From positions 1 to 21,911 of the forward strand of contig CAJUJI010000032.1 of the NCBI GenBank assembly GCA_910586875.1: a DNA stretch of 21,911 bases, written 5' to 3'. The position numbers were made by a program, and so were the translations under genes. Below the pieces are notes generated by a model. That model made no database searches. It worked only from the letters and a program-made list of their open reading frames with translations, and had not been told where the DNA came from. Below are positions 13,481 through 21,906 of this stretch, in pieces. Every line of letters starts with the position of its first letter. Position 1 is the first letter of the stretch. The stretch is from an uncultured Anaerotruncus sp. GTDB lineage: Bacteria; Bacillota; Clostridia; Oscillospirales; Ruminococcaceae.

Positions 13481-16408
13481 TTAGGATGGAAGCTGCAAGC
13501 GGATGATGGTAGCCTTCAGTTTATCCATATCAATCGGCTTTGAGGTATGCGCATTCATACCGGCGGACAAAGCCGCCTGTACATCCTCTTCAAAAGCGTT
13601 GGCTGTCATTGCGATAATGGGGATGGTTTTTGCCAACGGATGATTGCTGGCACGGATGTTGCGGGTCGCCTCATAACCATCCATAACCGGCATTTGTACA
13701 TCCATGAAAATCATATCAAATTCATTCGGCTGTGCGCACAAAAAGCGTTCAACCGCTTCTTTGCCATTGGAGACCAACTCGCACTGGACACCCTCAATAT
13801 CCAACAGCTCCACTAAAATTTCTGCATTGATTTCGTTGTCTTCAGCGGCCAAAACTTTTAATCCCTCTAAAGAGCAATCCTCCAATATAGGCTGTTTTGC
13901 GGTGTCAGATTCGCCATCTAATAGCTGTGCAATTGCGCGCTGGAAGCTGGACAGGAAGAACGGCTTAGGCAAGAACATGTCAATTTCAGTGCCGGTGCTG
14001 GCTTCTTTGGCTTCTTCCAAATCATAGGAGGTCAACACGAAGATAGGCACCTGTGAGTCGATCTCCTGCCGAATGCGCCGGGCGGTTTCCAATCCATCAA
14101 TACCTGGCATTTTCCAATCCAGCAAAATGATGTGGAATTCCTGGTTGGTTGCGTATGCTGCACCGGCCATCTCGATCGCTGTTCGGCCGTCGGTGGCGTA
14201 AGAAACCTCAACACCAGTGTGACACATGGCATTTTGAATGTTTAGGCAGATTTGCTCCTCATCGTCCACCACCAGCAGACGAGTGATGTTGTGACGCGGC
14301 CAGAAGGTAGCATCTCTTGTTGCGCTGACGGTGGCAAATTCAACCTCGACGGTAAATGTGCTGCCCTCATGTACTCTGCTTTGTACAAGGATGGTCCCGC
14401 CCATTAGATCAACAATATTCTTGGTAATCGCCATGCCAAGGCCGGTACCTTGGATTTCACGGGTGGAGTCGGTGACCTCGCGGGAAAATGGATCGAAAAT
14501 GCTTTGCAGGAATGCTTCACTCATACCAAAGCCATTGTCGGAAACGGTGAAACGCAGATGGGAGTGTCCGGAGCTGTCCTGTTCAAGTCCCTGTACAGTC
14601 AGTACAATTTCGCCGCCCTCCTGGGTATACTTAACCGCATTGGAAAGCAGGTTAATCAATACCTGGTTCAACCGCAGCTTATCACCTAACAAACTTTCAG
14701 GTAAGTGCCCCTTGGTGTACAGCTCAAAGCTCTGTTCCTTTGCACGTGCCTGAGGCAGCATCATAGTGTATAGCTCGTCAACCAGTTCCGGCAGGCTAAA
14801 CTCGGTAATGTTCAGCGACGTTTTTCCACTTTCGATCTTGCTCATATCCAAAATGTCATTGATCAGACCGAGCAGATGCTGGCTGGAGGAGGCAATTTTT
14901 CGGGTATATTCCCTCACCTTAGCAGGGTCTTGTGCATCCCGCCCCAGCAAAACCGAAAAGCCCACAATCGCATTCATGGGGGTGCGGATGTCGTGTGACA
15001 TATTTGCAAGGAAGTTGCTTTTTGCCTCGTTTGCGGCCTTTGCAGCCTGCAATGCGTCATCCAATACTGCATACATCCGATGCTCTTTTGTGCGGTCGGA
15101 AAGCATTAGAATAAAGCAATCTTCTTTTTCCAGCGAGCAGTGGTGAAGCAGCTTTTTAAACCAGCGCAGCTCATGTGTTTTGGTGTGCAATAGCTCCTGC
15201 TCCTGTGTCCACATGTCGCCGACGGGGATTGCCGCCAGCGTTTGTTCACAAAGGCTTGCCTCTGTGTGAGGGTCCTGCGTCTGCTCAAACAACAGGCCAC
15301 GAACATCCTTTTTAAGCTCCTCTACATCCAGTCCCAGCACCCGTTCTAAATTGGGGCTGACATATTCAGCGGTGAAGTCCTTGGGGGAGAATAAAATAAA
15401 AATATCATCGGTGTTTTCGGTCAACAGATCGAACAGCTTCTCACGGGAATGAAGCTGCTGGTTCTTTTCCCAGATATGGCGGCGGTTGTTGAGAATCACA
15501 AGCAAGACCGCACCCAATGCAACCGTTCCAAACAGAAAGAGCATCACAAGCATGGTCACAAAGGTAAAAAGATTCATGCTGGCATTTACCACCTGCATGG
15601 GCGCGATGCTCACCAATACCCAATCGGAGAAGCCCACCGGCTGATAGGATAGATAATGCGAAATTCCATTTAGCTTACAGGTCGAGATTCGATGCTCTTC
15701 ATTTTTCCAATCTTGGATGATAGAGGTGATTTCCTCCTCCGAAAAGGTGCCCTTGCCGCGCAGATAGTCCAAAAAATTATTCGGCTGCTCGGTGCTGTTT
15801 TGGGAGGAAAACAGTACATGTCCATCCGAGGAGACCACAAAGCAATCGCTTTTGCCCGAGAAAGCACTGATGCTCAATGCACGCTGCATATCATCGGTAT
15901 GAAAGCTAATGCCGATAGCGGTGTATGCAAAGCCCTGAAACTCTCCCGGCTCAATCGGGACCGCAAAAATTGTGATGTGTGCAGTGGTGGGCAGGGTGTT
16001 GTCTGCCACGATGTTTTTGCGTTTTACTACCAGCTGCTCCAGGCTGTCTCCCAGATCTAAAGATCCGGTGCGGCCCTGTGCAGTAATATAGCTGCCATCT
16101 TCAGCAAGGAAGTAAAAGGTTGCAAAATGCCAATCCGCCTTTTCTTCTAGGATAAAGGTCGAAAACTCCTCGGGGTTGGTATTGGCAACGTCGGAAATAT
16201 AATACCGCCAACTCCGCAAAAGCCGCCAGTTTTTGGTGATGGTGGAACGGAAGATACTATTGATCTGGGTATAAATTTCATCCAGATGGCTCACGCTTTC
16301 CTGGTGGATTTGCTGGGAGGCAAATTTGGAATAGAATAGACTGATCAGGATAACGGCAGCCAGAGCAACAAAGACCGCAATTGCTCCCAGCAGTTTCTTC
16401 CTTGGCAT
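13481..16408 (-). CDS. Membrane-bound hybrid sensor histidine kinase with two receiver domains
   Basis: A 975-residue phosphorelay protein. Domain order: transmembrane helix 5-27; extracytoplasmic Cache/PAS-like sensor about 30-275; helix about 279-307; PAS about 325-440, with a short coiled linker; HisKA with phospho-acceptor His472 (FLANMSHDIRTPMN); HATPase with N-box (NQVLINLLSNAVKYT, 581-595), DNGFGM (624-629) and GTGLGM (654-659). Two receiver domains follow, with phosphoacceptors Asp764 (LLDWKMPG) and Asp903 (FMDVQMPVMDGYEAT) and Lys815 and Lys957. No Hpt domain and no partner regulator lie in the window, so the output is unknown. The start ATG at 16408 is chosen for AGGGAG upstream and because it puts the first helix at the N-terminus; the frame extends 45 residues further. 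Confidence 0.95.
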   Translation of the reverse strand: MPRKKLLGAIAVFVALAAVILISLFYSKFASQQIHQESVSHLDEIYTQINSIFRSTITKNWRLLRSWRYYISDVANTNPEEFSTFILEEKADWHFATFYFLAEDGSYITAQGRTGSLDLGDSLEQLVVKRKNIVADNTLPTTAHITIFAVPIEPGEFQGFAYTAIGISFHTDDMQRALSISAFSGKSDCFVVSSDGHVLFSSQNSTEQPNNFLDYLRGKGTFSEEEITSIIQDWKNEEHRISTCKLNGISHYLSYQPVGFSDWVLVSIAPMQVVNASMNLFTFVTMLVMLFLFGTVALGAVLLVILNNRRHIWEKNQQLHSREKLFDLLTENTDDIFILFSPKDFTAEYVSPNLERVLGLDVEELKKDVRGLLFEQTQDPHTEASLCEQTLAAIPVGDMWTQEQELLHTKTHELRWFKKLLHHCSLEKEDCFILMLSDRTKEHRMYAVLDDALQAAKAANEAKSNFLANMSHDIRTPMNAIVGFSVLLGRDAQDPAKVREYTRKIASSSQHLLGLINDILDMSKIESGKTSLNITEFSLPELVDELYTMMLPQARAKEQSFELYTKGHLPESLLGDKLRLNQVLINLLSNAVKYTQEGGEIVLTVQGLEQDSSGHSHLRFTVSDNGFGMSEAFLQSIFDPFSREVTDSTREIQGTGLGMAITKNIVDLMGGTILVQSRVHEGSTFTVEVEFATVSATRDATFWPRHNITRLLVVDDEEQICLNIQNAMCHTGVEVSYATDGRTAIEMAGAAYATNQEFHIILLDWKMPGIDGLETARRIRQEIDSQVPIFVLTSYDLEEAKEASTGTEIDMFLPKPFFLSSFQRAIAQLLDGESDTAKQPILEDCSLEGLKVLAAEDNEINAEILVELLDIEGVQCELVSNGKEAVERFLCAQPNEFDMIFMDVQMPVMDGYEATRNIRASNHPLAKTIPIIAMTANAFEEDVQAALSAGMNAHTSKPIDMDKLKATIIRLQLPS

Positions 16409-16478
16409 GGTAATTTCTCCCTGTTGTTGAATTTGGACGGTTGACATAAGCCCCAAAAATAGGCGATGTATGGTATTG

Positions 16479-16507
16479 ATTATAACAGTTTTTTCCGATG
16501 TTTGCAA
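16479..16507 (-). promoter_or_regulatory. Sigma-A promoter of the hybrid kinase gene
   Basis: On the minus strand TTGCAA, a 17-base spacer, and a perfect TATAAT (16479-16484). It gives a leader of about 64 bases before the kinase start. Confidence 0.7.
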
Positions 16508-16700
16508 TCCTTGACAGGTTATTGATTTACTGGTATCATGCAATTAAAATATACAAAATACCCACAAATGATTTATAAAAATTGCTGCAAAATAAACGCC
16601 GTATTTCGTTCCATTAGGCCATGAAAGGGATAAAATAGAGGTTGTTTTTTCGCAGAAAAGATTGTTGCGTACAGCTGATTGTGGAAAGGACTTAACATCT

Positions 16701-17447
16701 ATGAACGATTCAGAAGGTTCTCAATTGACACCGTCCTCCCCCAAAACGCAAAAGCTGAAAAAGGCTTTTCGCGCTGCCTTTCCGTATACCATCCCAATTT
16801 TTGCGGGCTTTTGGTTTTTGGGGCTAACCTATGGTATTTATATGAATGTTTCCGGTTTCAGCTTTTGGTATCCAATGCTGATGAGCCTGGTTATTTTCGC
16901 CGGTTCGATAGAATTTGTGACGGTCAATCTCCTATTGGGCGCGTTTAATCCATTGCAGGCGCTGGCGATCACGCTGATGATTAACGCGCGACACCTGTTT
17001 TATGGAATTTCTATGTTGGACAAATACCGCAAAACAGGACTAAAAAAGCTCTATCTCATTTTCGGCATGTGCGATGAGAGCTTTTCCATCAACTATACAG
17101 CGGAAATTCCTGAGGGGATAGACCGAGGTTGGTTTATGTTCTTTGTAACCTTGCTCAACCACTTTTACTGGTTTTTTGGCGCGACCCTAGGCGGCATCTG
17201 CGGTTCGCTGTTGCAGTTCAATACCGAGGGGCTAGACTTTGTGATGACCGCGATGTTTGTTGTCATTTTCATGGAGCAATGGCTCAAGGAAAAGCAGCAT
17301 ATAAGCGCATTGGTGGGAATTGGACTTTCGCTGCTCTGCCTGCTGGCGTTCGGTCCAGAACAGTTTATGCTTCCAGCGATGTTTCTGATTCTTGCCGTAC
17401 TAACCGGCCTAAAAGGGTTGCTTGAAGGGAGAGTGGGCAAAGCATGA
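16701..17447 (+). CDS. azlC: AzlC family branched-chain amino acid exporter subunit
   Basis: A 248-residue multi-pass membrane protein, large subunit of the AzlC-AzlD exporter that removes excess branched-chain amino acids or their analogues such as azaleucine. Typical stretches are FRAAFPYTIPIFAGFWFLGL near the start, SLVIFAGSIEFVTVNLL (the AGSxQF-type signature), LMINARHLFYGISML and LIFGMCDESFSI. The start ATG at 16701 has GGAAAGGA ten bases upstream. The next gene starts within its stop (ATGA), fitting an obligatory two-subunit complex. It is divergent from the kinase gene; a weak -10 TAAAAT lies at 16631-16636. Confidence 0.92.
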   Translation: MNDSEGSQLTPSSPKTQKLKKAFRAAFPYTIPIFAGFWFLGLTYGIYMNVSGFSFWYPMLMSLVIFAGSIEFVTVNLLLGAFNPLQALAITLMINARHLFYGISMLDKYRKTGLKKLYLIFGMCDESFSINYTAEIPEGIDRGWFMFFVTLLNHFYWFFGATLGGICGSLLQFNTEGLDFVMTAMFVVIFMEQWLKEKQHISALVGIGLSLLCLLAFGPEQFMLPAMFLILAVLTGLKGLLEGRVGKA

Positions 17448-17770
17448 CACTGACACAACAGCTGATTACCATAGGCATGGTGGTTTTAGGAACCATGCTA
17501 ACACGCTTTTTGCCATTCCTATTTTTTCCCGCAGGAAAACCCACCCCAAAATACATTCAGTATCTAGGGATAGTGCTTCCATCGGCGGTGTTTGGCCTGC
17601 TGATTGTGTATTGTTTGCGCAATGTCAGCCTATTGGCAGGGAGCCGCGGAGTGCCAGAGCTGCTTGCGATTGTAGCGGTAATTGGAATCCATCTTTGGAA
17701 ACGGCAGATGTTGCTTTCTATCGCTGGCGGGACAATTTTTTATATGCTGCTGGTACAGTTGGTTTTTTAA
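17444..17770 (+). CDS. azlD: AzlD family small exporter subunit
   Basis: A 108-residue protein with three to four membrane segments. It shows the AzlD marks GTMLTRFLPFLFFP near the start and YIQYLGIVLPSAVFGLLIVYCL, and ends hydrophobic. AzlD partners AzlC in branched-chain amino acid export. Four-base overlap with azlC makes translational coupling likely. A long GC-rich hairpin follows. Confidence 0.9.
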   Translation: MTLTQQLITIGMVVLGTMLTRFLPFLFFPAGKPTPKYIQYLGIVLPSAVFGLLIVYCLRNVSLLAGSRGVPELLAIVAVIGIHLWKRQMLLSIAGGTIFYMLLVQLVF

Positions 17771-17783
17771 AGGATATAGAAAG

Positions 17784-17810
17784 CCCCCTCCCTGATTTTC
17801 AGGGAGGGGG
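17784..17810. terminator. Hairpin between convergent azlD and membrane-protein genes
   Basis: Perfect 12-bp C/G-rich stem (17784-17795 with 17799-17810) and a three-base loop. T-runs are weak on both strands, but the convergent position and strong stem support a shared terminator. Confidence 0.7.
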
Positions 17811-17816
17811 TCTGTG

Positions 17817-18494
17817 TTAATCTAGGATTCCTTTTTGATAGAGGATGCGTGTAACTGCGATGGTAACAAATACGGCGAGAATCACCCGCAGCCAGGAAGA
17901 CAGTCCCAACCAGGAACAGACACAACAAAGCGCGAATGCAAAGATGGCAATTTTCGGGTGGTGGATTGCGGACTGGGCAAAGATGGCGCCGTATAGCGAC
18001 GGTAAAATATAGTTTGCCATTCCGTCTTTGATGGCCGGCGGAATCATTGCAATAATTTGGGTGCCAAACAGTACGCCGACAAACAGAATCACCAGATTCA
18101 CAATGACCGAACCGCAGATTGCCAGGGTAGAAACAATTTCCGCCTGATCGGAGCCAGGCTCCACGCCAATGATGTCCTGCGCGGTGGACGAGGCGGGCAG
18201 ACGGATGTTGCCGTTATTGCCCGAAAGAAAGCTGATGTAAGTACCTGTCAAGCCATAAACGCTGTAAAAGGAGATCGGTTCAATCACATGGAATGCGCCA
18301 TAGGCCACGATAATGAGCCCCCAAGCTTTCAGCGCAATTTCAAATGGAGGAAAAACGCCGTGGATTAAAAACAACAGCACGCTGGGCATAAAGCTTGCAG
18401 CACAGGCCAGCAGCAGCGTCCAAAAACCGATACGTACGGTTGGAAGGGTCCAGGATTTGAAAAAAGCTTCGTTTTGTCCCGGTTTCATCATCAT
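17817..18494 (-). CDS. Multi-pass membrane protein, putative partner of DUF5058
   Basis: A 225-residue protein with about six hydrophobic segments and no family I can name with certainty. A polar, conserved-looking middle section reads FLSGNNGNIRLPASSTAQDI between two membrane segments. It ends with a short basic tail (YQKGILD). The start is the first of three consecutive ATGs (18494), with AAGGAGGG ten bases upstream; that site lies in the 16-base gap after the DUF5058 stop, so both are in one operon. Both membrane proteins share size and a general topology with a polar centre, which suggests a two-subunit transporter. The substrate is unknown; the M42 peptidase at the head of the operon hints at peptides or amino acids. 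Confidence 0.75.
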   Translation of the reverse strand: MMMKPGQNEAFFKSWTLPTVRIGFWTLLLACAASFMPSVLLFLIHGVFPPFEIALKAWGLIIVAYGAFHVIEPISFYSVYGLTGTYISFLSGNNGNIRLPASSTAQDIIGVEPGSDQAEIVSTLAICGSVIVNLVILFVGVLFGTQIIAMIPPAIKDGMANYILPSLYGAIFAQSAIHHPKIAIFAFALCCVCSWLGLSSWLRVILAVFVTIAVTRILYQKGILD

Positions 18495-18510
18495 TGTTAT
18501 AGTCCCTCCT

Positions 18511-19206
18511 TCAGCGCAGCAGAATGCCTGCGACCGTTCCGCCCAAGATGGCAAAGCCCAACGCCCATTCCTTCAGCCATTTGCGGTTTTTTGCAACCTT
18601 CAGCAGAATATACATAATCACAAAGCCGACCAATGCGGCAAACGCCTGTTTCCCCACCTTGACAACATAAGGAGAAAGCAGATAGGAATAAAGTCCTAGC
18701 ATGGCGGCGCTGGTGATCAGCCCCAGCCATTTTGCATCGCCGCCGCCCATCCGTAAACGGACGGTTTCCAGATGCGGGGTTAAGAAGGCCGCGATCAAAA
18801 GCCAGCCTGCACCGTTGACCGACATCGCCCACCAAGCGGTTGCCATTGCGGTCAGGTTGTAGCCTGCGCCGCCCAGCTCCACACCATAAGCCTCCGCACC
18901 CAGCGTGCAGGCAGTCAGCTCGGTGCTGGCCGAGCCGATCATGGAAAGCCGCATCCAGGTGATTGGTGCGCCAACCACTACCATCATGCTGACTACAACA
19001 ATGAAAATTGCGATGGTAGGGCCGATGGAGATAATCATACCACAGCGCACACTTTCTTTACACTGCTCTTTTGTAACGCCAACCAGCGGAGCGTTTTTAA
19101 AAGCTAGGCGAATGTATAAAACAGACTGGATGATAACAATGCTGACCAAAGCAAATGCAGCGGCCCAAATTGGCCAACTATTGGCAACCTTTAAAATATC
19201 CTCCAA
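18511..19206 (-). CDS. DUF5058 family membrane protein
   Basis: A 231-residue integral membrane protein with about seven hydrophobic segments. Features I associate with DUF5058 are the first helix followed by a basic loop (IQSVLYIRLAFKNA), SVRCGMIISIGPTIAIFIVV, and GAPITWMRLSMIGSASTEL with a polar motif inside the membrane region. The family has no established function; transport is likely from topology. The start has no ATG: two consecutive TTG codons (19209 and 19206) lie five and eight bases after AGGAGG, and the second is chosen for spacing. Its start is 41 bases downstream of the M42 peptidase stop, and the second membrane protein follows after 16 bases. Confidence 0.8.
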   Translation of the reverse strand: MEDILKVANSWPIWAAAFALVSIVIIQSVLYIRLAFKNAPLVGVTKEQCKESVRCGMIISIGPTIAIFIVVVSMMVVVGAPITWMRLSMIGSASTELTACTLGAEAYGVELGGAGYNLTAMATAWWAMSVNGAGWLLIAAFLTPHLETVRLRMGGGDAKWLGLITSAAMLGLYSYLLSPYVVKVGKQAFAALVGFVIMYILLKVAKNRKWLKEWALGFAILGGTVAGILLR

Positions 19207-19247
19207 CAATGACACCTCCTCTTTTTGCGGGGCTTTCGCGTACAGGG

Positions 19248-20267
19248 TCAGATATATTTCTGGATAGCGGTATAGACGATATCGCGGCAACCGGCGACGT
19301 CACGGATGTCGACCACCTCATGCGGCGAATGGGAATAACGGCGCGCTACATTGATGGCGCAAACCTCAGCATCTGGGCGCTCGGTGTATACGCCGGAGCT
19401 GTCGGTAAAGGTGTCCGCAATGTCGTAGCCATAAGGCAGCTTGAGCTCATCGCCTGCCTTACCTAGCGCGGTTGTGAGCTTGCGGCTGGAGAAACACAGG
19501 GTATAGGCCGGACGGCAGCGCTCCCAGCGGCGGATCACCGGGCCGTCACCGATTTTCCAGCTCTTACTGATGGGCAGAGTCGGCGCATAGCCGTAATTTG
19601 TGTCAATTGCAATGTAAAAGTCAGCGTCGATGGTTTTTCCGATATAGCTTGCGCCGCCCCACATCCGGACCTCTTCCATGCGGGTGCCGATCAGATAAAC
19701 CGTGTCCCGTGGACGTTCGGCGGCAAAGCGCTCCGCAAGCTGAATGAGAATTGCGCAGGAGTGCCGGTCATCCAATGCCTTGCTCGCAACAATGTGCTCA
19801 TTCATCCAAAACAGGTTCGGCGCAAAAATCACCGGATCACCGGGGAGAATACCGTCCAGTTCGCCACCCACATCGACGAACAGATCACCCTTGTTCTCCC
19901 ATTCTTTTAGGTGAACCGTGCTTGAGCCGATCACACCAGGAACCAGACGCCCATCCTGGGTCATTACATGTACAGGGACGCTGTCCATAATATCCGGATC
20001 TAGCGCACAGCCGATTTTCAGGTAAACCAAGCCATCCTTGACCATTTCCACAACAAAAAAGACCTCATCCATATGGCCGAGTACCGCGATGGTTCGGCCG
20101 CTGGTGCCGTTGAATTTGGCGATACAGTTGCCGGATTTGTCCAAATAGGTCTCGTCCGCAAGTGGCTCAAACTTTTCCTTCATATAAGCGGCGACCTGTT
20201 CCTCATAGCCGCTGGGCCCAGGGATTCTGACCAATTCCTCAATTAGTCCTTTTAATTTTTCTTCCAT
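19248..20267 (-). CDS. M42 family metallo-aminopeptidase
   Basis: A 339-residue cytoplasmic di-metal aminopeptidase (glutamyl/deblocking aminopeptidase family, which forms tetrahedral dodecamers in known members). Visible site residues: His65 and Asp67 (GHMDEV), Asp166 (KALDDR), Glu198-Glu199 (RMEEV, catalytic base and metal ligand), Asp222 (IDTNYG) and His313 (RYSHSPHE). All expected ligands are present, so it should be active, although the usual EEVGxRGA reads EEVRMWGGA and the Asp222 region is atypical. GGAGGG lies before the ATG. It is first in the operon with two membrane proteins and is led by a good promoter. Confidence 0.93.
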   Translation of the reverse strand: MEEKLKGLIEELVRIPGPSGYEEQVAAYMKEKFEPLADETYLDKSGNCIAKFNGTSGRTIAVLGHMDEVFFVVEMVKDGLVYLKIGCALDPDIMDSVPVHVMTQDGRLVPGVIGSSTVHLKEWENKGDLFVDVGGELDGILPGDPVIFAPNLFWMNEHIVASKALDDRHSCAILIQLAERFAAERPRDTVYLIGTRMEEVRMWGGASYIGKTIDADFYIAIDTNYGYAPTLPISKSWKIGDGPVIRRWERCRPAYTLCFSSRKLTTALGKAGDELKLPYGYDIADTFTDSSGVYTERPDAEVCAINVARRYSHSPHEVVDIRDVAGCRDIVYTAIQKYI

Positions 20268-20328
20268 CGAGATAACCCTCCTTCAATTTTTTGTATCATT
20301 TGACAATTTTCGACAGACTCTGTAAATT

Positions 20329-20358
20329 AGTATAGCACAGAAAGGGAGCAATGGTCAA
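20329..20358 (-). promoter_or_regulatory. Sigma-A promoter of the M42/DUF5058 operon
   Basis: On the minus strand TTGACC, an 18-base spacer and TATACT (20329-20334). Start expected about 55 bases before the peptidase ATG. Confidence 0.65.
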
Positions 20359-20381
20359 TGTGATTTTTGGGTTTTATACAA

Positions 20382-20418
20382 AAAACTGTTGAAATAGAAA
20401 AATAATTTCAACAGTTTT
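20382..20418 (-). terminator. Terminator of the cation:proton antiporter gene
   Basis: Perfect 14-bp AT-rich stem (20382-20395 with 20405-20418), nine-base loop. Read on the minus strand it ends in a run of T, right after the antiporter gene and before the peptidase promoter. Confidence 0.75.
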
Positions 20419-20459
20419 CATAAATATTTCCCTATAGAAGCTGTGTTAGAGATCGTATT

Positions 20460-21716
20460 TTAAGCTTTAGCGGGTGGCAAGTCCTCTGAATGAAGCTCTC
20501 CAGCGGAGAAAAGCGCGTTTCTGGTGAGGGTGGGTCCGATTAGCTCGTAGATTAACACCGAGAAGAGCACAACATTGCGCACCGTTTCCCCGTCGGAAAG
20601 TGCGGCGGCTGTCAGCGCCATGCCCAAAGCAACGCCCGCTTGCGGCAGCAGGGTAATGCCCAGGTGCTTTTGGATGTTCTTGTCACAGCCGGTGAGTGCA
20701 CAGCTGCTGTATGCTCCCAAAATTTTTCCGGCGGCACGGGCGCAGATATAGACTGCACCAATCAACAGCACAGCAGGGCTCTTTAGAATCTGCAAATCCA
20801 GCTCGGCGCCGGAGAGTACAAAAAAGAGGATGGATAAGGGTGTTGTCCACCGGTCAAGCCGCCCCATGAGGGTGGCGGAGGTTTCACAGATGTTGCAGAA
20901 GATGGTGCCGGTCATCATGCACACCAGAAGCAACGAAAAGCCGCAGTGGATCGATCCAATTTCAAACTCTATCATAGAAAGTCCGACGGTCAGCAGCACG
21001 AACGCCACCGAAAGAGAGATGCGATTGCCGCGGGAGTGGAAGTATCGCTCACTCCAATTCAAGATAATTCCGGCGACCATACCCAATAGCAGCGAGAAAA
21101 CAATTTCCAGGATCGGCTCCACTACAACGGTAATCACGCTGATGCCGCCCTGTTCCAGTGCATTGGCAATCCCAAACGAGGCGGAAAACAGCACCAATCC
21201 GACAGCGTCGTCGATGGCGACCACCATGAGCAGCAGCTGGGTGAGCGGGCCGTCCGCCTGATACTGGCGCACCACCATAAGGGTTGCGGCAGGCGCAGTA
21301 GCGGCGGCGATAGCACCCAGCGTAATTGCAGAGGGCAGAGAGATTGCAGCCGGAAAAAGCAGGTGCAGTGTGATGAGCGCAATGTCCACGAGAATGGTGG
21401 TGACAACAGCTTGTAAAATGCCAACAATGATCGCCTGCCGTCCCATGCTGCGCAGATCGGCGAGCCGGAACTCATTGCCGATGGTAAATGCGATAAATCC
21501 CAGAGCGGTGTCGGAGATGATGCCCATTGCGTGGATGTCCGCCATCGAATGAAAGCCAACGCCAGCAAGTCCCAGCCGGCCTAGAAAATAAGGGCCGAAC
21601 AGCAATCCGGTGATCAAATAAGCGGTGACAGCCGGCAGCCCCACCCGCTTGGCAAGCCGCGACATCAGAAGCCCTCCAATTAAGGAGAGCGAAATGCAAA
21701 CTAGCAGATTTTGCAT
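20460..21716 (-). CDS. Cation:proton antiporter (Na+/H+ exchanger family)
   Basis: A 418-residue polytopic membrane protein with about 12 helices, of the CPA superfamily (Na_H_Exchanger domain). Helix-4-like unwound motif ATAPAATLMVV (139-149) and the ion-binding DD pair Asp169-Asp170 in VVAIDDAVGLVLF suggest electrogenic CPA2-like exchange; the substrate may be Na+, K+ or another cation. It lacks a C-terminal TrkA/RCK domain, ending with a short Pro-Ala tail. The ATG at 21716 is chosen because the frame upstream (to 21743) starts with TTG and no better ribosome site; GAAAGG lies about a dozen bases upstream. It stands alone between a terminator and a divergent promoter region. Confidence 0.88.
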   Translation of the reverse strand: MQNLLVCISLSLIGGLLMSRLAKRVGLPAVTAYLITGLLFGPYFLGRLGLAGVGFHSMADIHAMGIISDTALGFIAFTIGNEFRLADLRSMGRQAIIVGILQAVVTTILVDIALITLHLLFPAAISLPSAITLGAIAAATAPAATLMVVRQYQADGPLTQLLLMVVAIDDAVGLVLFSASFGIANALEQGGISVITVVVEPILEIVFSLLLGMVAGIILNWSERYFHSRGNRISLSVAFVLLTVGLSMIEFEIGSIHCGFSLLLVCMMTGTIFCNICETSATLMGRLDRWTTPLSILFFVLSGAELDLQILKSPAVLLIGAVYICARAAGKILGAYSSCALTGCDKNIQKHLGITLLPQAGVALGMALTAAALSDGETVRNVVLFSVLIYELIGPTLTRNALFSAGELHSEDLPPAKA

Positions 21717-21775
21717 GATAACAGCAACCTTTCTTACAATCAAAACTACAGTCTATTTGTATCATTCCCCCAATA

Positions 21776-21803
21776 AAGATAGCACTTTTTTACCAAAAAT
21801 CAA
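21776..21803 (-). promoter_or_regulatory. Possible promoter of the antiporter gene
   Basis: On the minus strand TTGATT, a 16-base spacer and TATCTT (21776-21781). About 60 bases before the ATG. Hexamers are four-of-six type matches, so tentative. Confidence 0.4.
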
Positions 21804-21829
21804 GTGATATCAATAAATTCTATAGCGCA

Positions 21830-21861
21830 AGCTGGACCCTATTGACAACAGAAGTCCAGCT
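21830..21861. promoter_or_regulatory. Inverted repeat framing the -35 region, candidate operator
   Basis: AGCTGGAC (21830-21837) and its exact reverse complement GTCCAGCT (21854-21861), separated by 16 bases that contain the -35 hexamer TTGACA. The centre-to-centre distance of the half-sites is 24 bases. A dimeric regulator bound here would block or remodel the promoter. Confidence 0.55.
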
Positions 21862-21870
21862 CAGTATAAT
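21842..21870 (+). promoter_or_regulatory. Perfect consensus sigma-A promoter
   Basis: TTGACA (21842-21847), a 17-base spacer and TATAAT (21865-21870), all twelve consensus bases matching. Start expected near 21877. Confidence 0.9.
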
Positions 21871-21906
21871 CCCATAGGGGATGCAAGGAATAAGGAGGTT
21901 TCATCG

